NCBI RefSeq assembly: GCF_019249295.1
Contig: NZ_JAESDH010000033.1
Coordinates: 1 to 42,546 of the forward strand
Origin: Alteromonas antoniana
Lineage (GTDB): Bacteria; Pseudomonadota; Gammaproteobacteria; Enterobacterales; Alteromonadaceae
Length of the DNA: 42,546 bases
Reading direction: 5' to 3'
Of the stretch, positions 36,216 through 42,546 are shown piece after piece. The notes beneath the pieces were generated by a model, which was not told where the DNA came from, did not search any database, and saw only the letters and a list, made by a program, of their open reading frames with translations. How positions within the stretch are numbered: the first letter of the stretch is position 1; the number at the start of each line of letters is the position of its first letter. Made by a program: the position numbers and the translations under genes.

Positions 36216-36883
36216 TACTGACCATCATCCTGTACTGGGTGCAGTTTGCCGTTGTGCAGCTGATATTCTGCATCAGCCAGTCGGGCGACGTCGGCGCTGT
36301 GGGTTACAACAACCAGTGTTGTGCTGGTGTTCTGGCAGATGTCAAAGAGGGCGCTGGCAACCTTATCACTGGTGGCCTCATCCAGATTTCCGGTTGGCTC
36401 GTCAGCCAGTACGAGTGCAGGCTCGTGATTCAGCGCCCGGCATATCGCAACGCGTTGCTGTTCGCCGCCGGAGAGCTGTCCTAACGGCGCATCGGCGAGA
36501 TGCTCGATACCCATCTTACGCATGAGTGATTGCTGTCGCGAACTGACATAATTGCCTTTCAGGCGGGCGGTAAAGGCTATGTTGTCCCACACATTAAAGC
36601 AGTCGAGCAGGTTAAATTGCTGATAAATCATGCCAAGCTGATTTTTACGGAAATCATCCAGCGCAGTGGGGGGAAGACGGGTAAGGGTAGCGTTGCCAAC
36701 AGTAATGTCGCCGCTGTCAGGCGCGTCCAGACCCGCCATAAGCGCAAGCAAGGTGGATTTTCCGCATCCTGATGCCCCGCGAACACTGACGCTGGCGCCG
36801 TTTGTAATGTTTAGCGATAAATCATCGATGACAGGTGATGACGCACGCTCGAATTGCCGGGATACATGGGTAAGGGATAGCAT
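36215..36883 (-). CDS. ABC transporter ATP-binding protein (LolD/MacB type)
   Basis: An ATPase of about 222 residues starting MLSLTHVSRQFE. Walker A is GASGCGKST, the Q-loop lies in MIYQQFNLLDCFNVWDN, the signature motif is LSGGEQQRVAICRAL, and Walker B is LVLADEPTGNLDE, the TGNLD form typical of the LolD/MacB/FtsE group. The ATG at 36883 is preferred because the longer frame to 36934 adds a non-conserved leader. It powers the FtsX-like permease directly downstream. It is the first gene of the three-gene leftward operon. Confidence 0.92.
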   Translation of the reverse strand: MLSLTHVSRQFERASSPVIDDLSLNITNGASVSVRGASGCGKSTLLALMAGLDAPDSGDITVGNATLTRLPPTALDDFRKNQLGMIYQQFNLLDCFNVWDNIAFTARLKGNYVSSRQQSLMRKMGIEHLADAPLGQLSGGEQQRVAICRALNHEPALVLADEPTGNLDEATSDKVASALFDICQNTSTTLVVVTHSADVARLADAEYQLHNGKLHPVQDDGQ

Positions 36884-37041
36884 GATTTCTCTTCGTTTTA
36901 ATCCTGGCTTCAGGGATGTTGCGAATACGCGCATTTGCGCCGCTCGTGGCTCATGTAGGCATACTAAATCACAATTATCAGAGTGTGCTCAACATGCGCT
37001 TAGGCTGTAAAAAATTCGCGCTACAAAGACAAATTCAGCTG

Positions 37042-37743
37042 TTACTGATTAATAAAGTTATCCAGTTCTTCGCCGGTTATCTTCTTAATTTGTGCAAACA
37101 GGTACCACAGTGCGCCAACCAGCAGGATCATGCTGGGAATAACGATGACCGGGTAACTTAGCGCCGTCATCCGGCCTAATTCTTCTGTGTATGCAGTGGT
37201 ACCAGGTTCACTGACCAGTATGACTTTCGCGAGGATATAGTTTAATGCGGAAGACAAAAAGAAAGAGCTGGCTACAATGTAAGAGCTCACCGCTACCTTT
37301 TTATCAAACAACTTGCGCTTGTTCTGCTTATCCAGCACGTCGTTAAGATGTGGCCAGTTAATGATTTGATCGTTCAGGATCAGCATCTTAACTAACGGCT
37401 TTTCGGTAAACTGAGTCACTAACACGGCAATACCAATGAGCGCCGGGATAGCAGCCTCTTTAATCGCGATATATTCGGCAGGAAGCTTCAGCAGGCTGAT
37501 CCCCCCGGTAAGCAGCACTGAGACGATCCCCAGAATAGAAAAACCATTCACTTTGCCGCTTTCTTTCAAGTCCCACAGGCCGTAGCCGATAGGGAAGCTC
37601 AACGCCGCAACTATACTCCATGCAGGGCCCAGATAATCTTCTGAACTGGCATAACTCATGATGACAACTGGGATGATGATATTGAAGGCCAGGTTTCCGA
37701 AGAAGCCCTGGTTTTGCGGTTGTTGTCGGGTGGATTCGGTCAT
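37042..37743 (-). CDS. VC0807-like multi-pass membrane protein (tentative)
   Basis: A protein of about 233 residues with roughly six membrane helices: NIIIPVVIMSYAS, WSIVAALSFPIGYGLWDL, FSILGIVSVLLTGGISLL, AAIPALIGIAVLV, YIVASSFFLSSALNYILAK and VIVIPSMILLVGALWYLFA. It resembles a set of small proteobacterial membrane proteins (VC0807 type) of unknown function. The start at 37743 (MTESTRQQ) is preferred over 37806, which would overlap the rhomboid gene. It is last in the yjf-like operon, 44 bases after the rhomboid stop, and could have its own promoter. No function is assigned. Confidence 0.65.
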   Translation of the reverse strand: MTESTRQQPQNQGFFGNLAFNIIIPVVIMSYASSEDYLGPAWSIVAALSFPIGYGLWDLKESGKVNGFSILGIVSVLLTGGISLLKLPAEYIAIKEAAIPALIGIAVLVTQFTEKPLVKMLILNDQIINWPHLNDVLDKQNKRKLFDKKVAVSSYIVASSFFLSSALNYILAKVILVSEPGTTAYTEELGRMTALSYPVIVIPSMILLVGALWYLFAQIKKITGEELDNFINQ

Positions 37744-37787
37744 AAGTATACTTCTCTTGTAATGAGACCTCAGTATAAGGGATCGCG

Positions 37788-38336
37788 TTAACGCGCCCAA
37801 GCCCACGCCGCAATTAAACCGCTTATAAAGCCAAATAAATGGTATTCAAAAGAAATAAAGCTTTTCGACGGCAATACGCCAACCAGCATGCCACCGTACA
37901 GGATGGCAACCAGCACTGAAATGATAATGTAGGGAATTTTCTTGCTGATAAATCCGCCCAGTACCAAGAAACCAAAATAGCCATAAACGATGCCACTGGC
38001 ACCGATGTGATAAGCCTGCCGGCCGAACAGCCATACAGCAATACCCGCAAGCACAAAGATGGTCAGTGTGGTAAGCGTGAATGTTCTTGTGCCCCACTGC
38101 AAAGAAAGCCACATAAACAACAGCAATGGGATCAGATTCGTCATCAGGTGCGTCGGGCTGCCATGGAGGAAGGGCGCCGTAAAAATGTAACCCAGATGAG
38201 GCAAAGAGCGGGGAACCAGCCCGAACTGGTTCAGGCTGTTTGCGGTAACAACGTTAATGGCTTCAAGAATAATAAGTAATGCGGCGACAATGGCCAGAAA
38301 GCGAAGCTGTTTTTTAAGCAGTGGAATTTGGCTCAT
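37788..38336 (-). CDS. Rhomboid family intramembrane serine protease
   Basis: A 182-residue protein with six membrane helices. The catalytic dyad is visible: Ser114 in [10 protein letters not shown] and His166 in [23 protein letters not shown] at 58-69 gives the conserved His63 and Asn67. The size is the minimal six-helix bacterial form without a cytoplasmic domain. It cleaves membrane-protein helices inside the bilayer. It overlaps the ATP-grasp ligase gene by four bases, so it is translated together with the yjf-like genes. Its substrate may be a membrane or lipoprotein component of the same operon, but this is inference. Confidence 0.9.
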   Translation of the reverse strand: MSQIPLLKKQLRFLAIVAALLIILEAINVVTANSLNQFGLVPRSLPHLGYIFTAPFLHGSPTHLMTNLIPLLLFMWLSLQWGTRTFTLTTLTIFVLAGIAVWLFGRQAYHIGASGIVYGYFGFLVLGGFISKKIPYIIISVLVAILYGGMLVGVLPSKSFISFEYHLFGFISGLIAAWAWAR

Positions 38337-39496
38337 ACAATAATGTGCGGGAGGTACCGCGATAAATCCTGAGTAACCGATGAGGTATCTTCTCTGACCG
38401 AGATGCCGGCAGGCTGATCATCTACCAGCCAGCTTCCTATCAGAGTGTAGTTGTCTTCGAACTTTGGCAGCGGATGCCATGCCTGAATAATAAAACCTTC
38501 TTCTCCATACGGCCCTTCACTCAACATGGTTTCATTGCCGTTTTCCAGCAGCGAAATATTAGCGCCTTCACGGGAGAAAAGGGGTTTCTTTATCCATTTT
38601 CCGTCCAGTGATGACGGTTTATCATCAGCAAAATAAGACGGCAGTAAATTGGGGTGTTCAGGAAAGTACTGCCACAACAGCGGCAGTAACGCTTTGTTCG
38701 ATACTATCGATTTCCACAGTGGCTCTACCCAGTTTGCCTCAGCGCCATCCAATGCATCAGCAAACTCTTCACGCAACATAAACTCCCATGGATAAAGTTT
38801 AAAGCAGTCGGTAATGGGACGATTCTCCAGGTCGGTAAAAAAGCCATTGTCGGATAAGCCGATATCTTCAATAAACACAAAATCAGACTGTACACCGGCA
38901 GACTGCGCGCAATCCTGCAAATACTGCACGGTGCCGCGATCCTCATCGGTGTCTTTACAGCAGGCAAAATGCATCTGCTGGATCTGATAGTGTGCTGCGA
39001 TATCGCCAAACCGGTTTATCAGTTTCTCCTGCAGGCTGTTAAACTGGTCAGCCTGACGCGGCAACATACTGTTATCAACCAGATTTTCCAGCCAAAGCCA
39101 TTGCCAGAACCCTGACTCGTACAAGCTTGTTGGCGTATCTGCATTGTTTTCAAGCAGCTTGGCTGGCCCGTTACCGCCGTACACTAAATCCAGTCGTGAA
39201 TATAATGACGGATCGCGCTGCATCCAGCTGCGTCTGACTTTATCCCAGTGCCTTTCGGGAATGGCGAACCGACGCATCAACGCGTCGTCCTGTACTACCT
39301 TATCGACAACGTGAAGACACATCTGGTGAAGCTCTCCGGTAGGATCTTCAAGATCATCTTCGATTTGCCGCAGGGTAAACTGATAGTAGGCGGATTCATC
39401 CCAATAGGGTTCGCCATACATGGTGTGAAAATGAAACCCGAACTCGGCAGCCAGTTGCTGCCAGCCCGGGCGAGGCTGACAGCGTGTGCGAAACAC
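38333..39496 (-). CDS. yjfC: Glutathionylspermidine synthase-like ATP-grasp ligase (YjfC/YgiC)
   Basis: A 387-residue ATP-grasp amide ligase. [18 protein letters not shown] near residue 21 is the YgiC/YjfC N-terminus. [25 protein letters not shown] near residue 105 is the substrate region, and [18 protein letters not shown] near residue 306 is the ATP-grasp motif. Only the synthetase part is present, with no amidase domain as in full GspS. It starts with GTG at 39496, five bases after the upstream stop, behind a GGGGCGG sequence. It probably joins an amine or amino acid to a carboxylate, perhaps a peptide end. The real substrate of this branch is unknown. Gene order with DUF1190 matches E. 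coli ygiB-ygiC and yjfM-yjfC. Confidence 0.88.
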   Translation of the reverse strand: MFRTRCQPRPGWQQLAAEFGFHFHTMYGEPYWDESAYYQFTLRQIEDDLEDPTGELHQMCLHVVDKVVQDDALMRRFAIPERHWDKVRRSWMQRDPSLYSRLDLVYGGNGPAKLLENNADTPTSLYESGFWQWLWLENLVDNSMLPRQADQFNSLQEKLINRFGDIAAHYQIQQMHFACCKDTDEDRGTVQYLQDCAQSAGVQSDFVFIEDIGLSDNGFFTDLENRPITDCFKLYPWEFMLREEFADALDGAEANWVEPLWKSIVSNKALLPLLWQYFPEHPNLLPSYFADDKPSSLDGKWIKKPLFSREGANISLLENGNETMLSEGPYGEEGFIIQAWHPLPKFEDNYTLIGSWLVDDQPAGISVREDTSSVTQDLSRYLPHIIV

Positions 39497-39498
39497 CG

Positions 39499-40113
39499 TT
39501 AGCCGCCCCAGCCACCCGAGCGGGAGCTGCTGCCCCAGCTCGACTTGGCGCGTACGCTGCTGCCAAAGCCACCGCGACTCATGGTGCGGGTGACCGTTGG
39601 CTTGGGCTTATACACATCAGGCCTGACTCGATAATTACGCTTACGAATATCGCCGTCGAACACATAGCCGTCGGCAGTGACCCACCGTGAGCGGAATGAC
39701 GAATAGGGCGAATAAGAGGTATACAAAGGCTGTGAATAATAGCGGTTGGGTGAGAGTAGCTGACTTACCATGAAGCCAGCCATGAAGGGCATAAAGAAGC
39801 TGCCATTGTTTGTTTCGACCCGACGACACTGGTTTGGTCCAAACTCGTATTCACAGTCATATTCGCTGCCAAACCGCGGTGATGTACGTGCGGCCTCTTC
39901 AACGGCAGTTTCATATGCTGCTTCACAGCGCGCGATGGCGTCCGGGAAATCGCGACTACATTCATCCAGCGACGTATAAACACGGGCATCCTGACGATCA
40001 TCAGCGCAGGCTGTTGCAAATACCCCGGCGATACCTACAGCCAGTGGCTTCAGCGCGAACGCTTTGCGCATCTGGCGAAGGTTAATATGTTTCGTGCGTT
40101 TCTGTTGCGTCAT
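39499..40113 (-). CDS. yjfM: DUF1190 (YgiB/YjfM-like) lipoprotein
   Basis: A 204-residue protein. It has an N-terminal lipoprotein signal ([10 protein letters not shown], Cys36) preceded by a long basic leader [17 protein letters not shown] typical of Ygi[28 protein letters not shown] and [15 protein letters not shown] carry the conserved cysteines of the DUF1190 family. [15 protein letters not shown] is followed by a Tyr/Ser-rich stretch and a Ser/Gly/Trp C-terminus ending GGWGG. It always travels with the ATP-grasp ligase gene, so it is a candidate partner or substrate for it. Function is unknown. Confidence 0.88.
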   Translation of the reverse strand: MTQQKRTKHINLRQMRKAFALKPLAVGIAGVFATACADDRQDARVYTSLDECSRDFPDAIARCEAAYETAVEEAARTSPRFGSEYDCEYEFGPNQCRRVETNNGSFFMPFMAGFMVSQLLSPNRYYSQPLYTSYSPYSSFRSRWVTADGYVFDGDIRKRNYRVRPDVYKPKPTVTRTMSRGGFGSSVRAKSSWGSSSRSGGWGG

Positions 40114-40123
40114 GCTGTCCTCC

Positions 40124-40540
40124 TTAGTAGGTCATGCAAGCTGCGTTCAGAAGACCGACGGCAATGGACATGCTCGCAAGCATGACGCCTGCAGAGACTT
40201 CGTTATTGTTTATCCGCTCGGCAATTTTTGGCATGAAGGTAAAGCGCAGCAGCGCAAATGCCAGAGACTGGGCAATAATGGCGACGAAGCCCCAGATGGC
40301 AAAATCAATCAGCGCGATTGAATTAGAGGCGGCGCCGCCCAATGCAATGGCAAAGCCGACAAGAGCCCCGCCAAAGCCAACAGCGGCGGCAACGTTCTTT
40401 TCTTCTTTCACCAGTTTCCATTCATCATGCGGTGTCACCAGCGCATAGATGATTTTGAAAACAAACAAAAAGACAATTGAGATACCGAAGTAGACCGCGA
40501 AGTTATCCAGTCCGGCCAGTGAGTTCATAATGGTTTCCAT
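40124..40540 (-). CDS. yjfL: DUF350 (YjfL-like) membrane protein
   Basis: A 138-residue inner-membrane protein with four predicted helices: FAVYFGISIVFLFVFKIIYALV, NVAAAVGFGGALVGFAIALG, LIDFAIWGFVAIIAQSLAFALL and VSAGVMLASMSIAVGLLNAA. It has the charged loop HDEWKLVKEEKN between helices 1 and 2. This is the duplicated two-helix DUF350 pattern. It sits between DUF2491 and DUF1190, as in the E. coli yjfKLM order. Function is unknown. Confidence 0.87.
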   Translation of the reverse strand: METIMNSLAGLDNFAVYFGISIVFLFVFKIIYALVTPHDEWKLVKEEKNVAAAVGFGGALVGFAIALGGAASNSIALIDFAIWGFVAIIAQSLAFALLRFTFMPKIAERINNNEVSAGVMLASMSIAVGLLNAACMTY

Positions 40541-40554
40541 TGTATTGTTATCCT

Positions 40555-41199
40555 CTATCCGTTGATGCGGATATCCGCAGGTTGAATGTCAAAGCCGGTG
40601 CTGATTACCAGACAGCGATCGGCGTTGTTACCAATAATTTTTTCTTCACCGACAATCAGTAATGATTCGGTGCGGTCGTTCTCCAGTGGGCGCTCGTACA
40701 GCATCATAAACTGATCTGTCGTGCTAACGTCGCCGTCTTCCTCGTAGGTTGTTTCTGTCACTGCTACCGGAGGAGACACCTCTCCAACAGCATCCCAGAC
40801 ACGCGTGTAAGTGTGCCCGTTGAGCGAATAGGTGGGTTGAGAAATCTGATTGTCCAGACAGTCGCGCCACTGTGCGTCAGAACCGATGGTCCGGGTATCA
40901 TAAAAATGCCAGAGTTTTACATCGGAAATATGATTTTCGGTATTGCCGCCGTCCAGCACCACTTGTAAAAAAGCATCATCGTCGGTGTAGAAGCGCAGCA
41001 GTTCACCACCGCTGTCCAGCGGGGCTTTGCCTACAGCCTGAATAAGCTGGGAGCGAGCTGCGCCGTCGATGGTCAGTTCTTTCTCCAGCAAAGACAGCTT
41101 CAGATCATCGAGTTCGAATGAGCCGCCCAGGTATAAGCCCATCATTTCGGGGGCTTTGGGTTTTTCCGGCGCTTTCTTCCCGAAAAGTTTACTGAACAT
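40555..41199 (-). CDS. yjfK: DUF2491 (YjfK-like) protein
   Basis: A 214-residue soluble protein starting MFSKLFGKKAPEKPKAPEMM, the typical YjfK-type basic/Pro start. GLYLGGSFELDDLKLSLLE follows, then FYTDDDAFLQVVLDGG, and YERPLENDRTESLLIVGEEKII near the end. It is mainly beta-strand with many acidic residues and has no signal peptide. Two bases separate it from the K+ channel gene upstream. Known only as a conserved companion of PspA-like, DUF350, DUF1190 and ATP-grasp ligase genes. Biochemical function is unknown. Confidence 0.83.
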   Translation of the reverse strand: MFSKLFGKKAPEKPKAPEMMGLYLGGSFELDDLKLSLLEKELTIDGAARSQLIQAVGKAPLDSGGELLRFYTDDDAFLQVVLDGGNTENHISDVKLWHFYDTRTIGSDAQWRDCLDNQISQPTYSLNGHTYTRVWDAVGEVSPPVAVTETTYEEDGDVSTTDQFMMLYERPLENDRTESLLIVGEEKIIGNNADRCLVISTGFDIQPADIRING

Positions 41200-41201
41200 G
41201 T

Positions 41202-42254
41202 TTATTCTCCCATCGCCTGCCAGTTAATATCGCTGATACGCCTGTCAGCGATATAGAAAAGCTTGTCGCCGGGGTTCACCACCGCCGACACGTCCGGATT
41301 CACTACCATGTCCTTATAGGAGCCGCCAGGGGCGTAGCCAATAAAGATTGCATCATGATGTCGCTTTAAATTGATAAACAGCGTTTCCACGCGAAACGGT
41401 GTGGCTGACTCTGGTACCTGCACAGAGAACTGCGCCTGTCCTTCGTCTACGCTCAGCAAATCGTGGTGAAGCATACTGGAACCGGGATCAAAAGCCGCTT
41501 TCGCCAGCATCTCTACCGCCACTGACGGCGTGCACTCGACCTTTGGACAGTGCTGCTGGAGCAGGCCAACCAGCGAGTCATCGGTGAAGTAGGCTACCTG
41601 ATGGGCCTCGGGATTGCGTTTGCTGCAGTACAGCGCGGTTGTCATGGTTACATCGTCTTGGGGATTATCGATAAGAATGGTGCTGGCTTTCGCTACGCAG
41701 GCTTTATCCATATCCTCGTCTTTATTAAACGACTCAACATGCACAAACTCAACCTGTCCGGGCATTGGGTTGGCAATGTCTGCTTTTACACATAGTACAA
41801 TGTCCGGGCGCCCGGGAACGGCCTCACGCTCCTGCAGCAGCAGGTCCAGTAGCAACAAAGTACGATGCTCATTCCAGCCAATAACAAGAATATGGTCTTT
41901 TACGTCAAGTTGATTCATGCCCATTAATCCCTTCTGCCATCTGTCACTCACCCATGCCGCGATACGGCCTACTACCATTGCAAAAATACTGAGTCCAAGT
42001 GGAATGACATACAGCGCGACAATCAGTTTTCCTGCCTGAGTGACAGGCGAGAGATCGCCGTACCCCACTGTGGATGCAGTTACGGCCAGCCAGTAGATAT
42101 AGTCAATTTGCGCGGTTAATGCGTCTTCTCCGGCAGCCCATAGCATCATCCAACTGCTTAGCGCATAAAACAATGTCACACCGATAATGGTGTACCATCG
42201 CGACTCGGCAAAGTATTTCAGCATCACTTTGCGAATCAGACCCCATGTAGTCAT
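41202..42254 (-). CDS. Two-TM potassium channel with RCK domain
   Basis: A 350-residue ion channel. The first helix (YTIIGVTLFYALSSWMMLWAAG) and a pore loop with selectivity filter TVGYGD at 62-67 are followed by a second helix (LIVALYVIPLGLSIFAMVVG). Then comes an RCK/TrkA-N-like domain starting DHILVIGWNEHRTLLLLDLL and a TrkA-C-like end. This is the MthK/Kch-like two-helix architecture. The RCK glycine motif is altered (GWNEH in place of GxGxxG), so the nucleotide may be bound unusually or not at all. It leads the yjf-like operon, suggesting that ion flow or membrane potential is part of that system. Confidence 0.9.
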   Translation of the reverse strand: MTTWGLIRKVMLKYFAESRWYTIIGVTLFYALSSWMMLWAAGEDALTAQIDYIYWLAVTASTVGYGDLSPVTQAGKLIVALYVIPLGLSIFAMVVGRIAAWVSDRWQKGLMGMNQLDVKDHILVIGWNEHRTLLLLDLLLQEREAVPGRPDIVLCVKADIANPMPGQVEFVHVESFNKDEDMDKACVAKASTILIDNPQDDVTMTTALYCSKRNPEAHQVAYFTDDSLVGLLQQHCPKVECTPSVAVEMLAKAAFDPGSSMLHHDLLSVDEGQAQFSVQVPESATPFRVETLFINLKRHHDAIFIGYAPGGSYKDMVVNPDVSAVVNPGDKLFYIADRRISDINWQAMGE

Positions 42255-42484
42255 AAAAACCAGAACTTCCTGTCAATGAAACGGTATAAGGCAATCAGTC
42301 TGCCATCGCCGTTCGGGATTTGCGAGTACTCGATCGCGGGTAATCGTTAGTAATTGTAAATAACTGCACACAGAGGCGGTGACAGGGCAGGGCGATAGTC
42401 ATTGAACCTACCACTGTATCGATACACCGATAAACACCGTGCACGCGTAGAATGAAAAAGCCACCCCGGTGGGCTGTCTCTTGA
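42255..42484. other. Promoter-bearing gap upstream of the K+ channel operon
   Basis: About 230 bases between the K+ channel start and the end of the next leftward gene. It contains that gene's terminator (42455-42475) and must hold the promoter of the channel-led operon. No clear -35/-10 pair was fixed. Short frames here look like chance. Confidence 0.5.
42455..42475 (-). terminator. Terminator of the gene at the right edge
   Basis: On the minus strand: AGCCCACC, loop GG, GGTGGCT then five T. One bulged base in the left arm. It lies just after the partial gene ending at 42485. Confidence 0.75.
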
Positions 42485-42546
42485 TCACAAGTCAGCCTCC
42501 AGAGACCTGGCAATGTCGTAACCCTCAAGGATGGTTTGCAACTTAA
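42485..42546 (-). CDS. C-terminal end of an unidentified gene (partial)
   Basis: Only the last 19 codons are in the window, reading KLQTILEGYDIARSLEADL and then TGA. A terminator directly after it supports a real gene end. In related operons DUF2170 and PspA-like genes lie at this position, but the fragment is too short to assign. Confidence 0.5.
   Translation of the reverse strand, partial: KLQTILEGYDIARSLEADL

Noticed and set aside
1..42546. CRISPR arrays, tRNA or rRNA genes, prophage or transposase genes
   Set aside because: None was seen on reading both strands. Regularly spaced repeats, CCA-ended cloverleafs and integrase motifs are absent as far as can be judged by eye.

Overview
The window looks like chromosomal DNA from a marine gammaproteobacterium of the Alteromonas group. 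This is inferred from protein character: an XrtA-type exosortase/PEP-CTERM exopolysaccharide locus, a 531-residue isocitrate lyase, a GlcB-type malate synthase, CheV, a yjf-like operon, and moderate GC with short intergenic gaps. No rRNA, tRNA, CRISPR array, integrase or insertion sequence was seen.

Region 1 (1-21.7 kb) is an exosortase-associated exopolysaccharide (EPS) locus. A leftward operon (6008 to the left edge) encodes a RIFT-barrel/lyase-like protein, two glycosyltransferases, a polysaccharide deacetylase and a truncated FemAB-like protein. The exosortase XrtA, its PrsK/PrsR regulators and the Wzx/Wzy export genes are not in the window and probably lie to the left. Rightward genes encode a TIGR03087-type glycosyltransferase and a hexapeptide acyltransferase. 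Then come a second FemAB-like protein, the TPR lipoprotein PrsT and a PEP-CTERM cargo protein. Next are a LuxI-like exosortase acyltransferase with a ThiF-nitroreductase fusion, a YdcF protein and a short trypsin-like protease. The last block is a Tat-exported protein followed by PqqD-like, HprK-like and nucleotidyltransferase genes (the HPr-rel-A set), then a UDP-glucuronate epimerase.

Three good RpoN (sigma-54) promoter-like sequences sit before the lyase-led EPS operon, the PEP-CTERM gene and the Tat/HPr-rel-A block. A weaker one sits before prsT. Together they suggest that EPS, its cargo protein and the HPr-rel-A block are co-regulated, which fits the known PrsK/PrsR-RpoN control of PEP-CTERM genes.

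Region 2 (21.8-32.4 kb) is mostly core metabolism: a patatin-like lipase; a glyoxylate-shunt cluster (aceA, LysR regulator, glcB, all leftward); CheV; a lipoprotein alkaline phosphatase; and glutaminase.

Region 3 (32.7-42.5 kb) is leftward envelope genes. One set is an AttEFGH-like ABC unit (ATPase, FtsX-type permease, CrtC/lipocalin-like lipoprotein). The other is a yjf-like operon: K+ channel, DUF2491, DUF350, DUF1190, glutathionylspermidine-synthase-like ATP-grasp ligase, rhomboid protease and a multi-pass membrane protein.

The most novel candidate system is the sigma-54-preceded Tat cargo with a PqqD/HprK/nucleotidyltransferase triad (17.6-20.6 kb). It resembles the tailoring set of phosphorylated lasso peptides but lacks any lasso-forming enzymes. 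All function calls come from reading motifs by eye; no database search was run.
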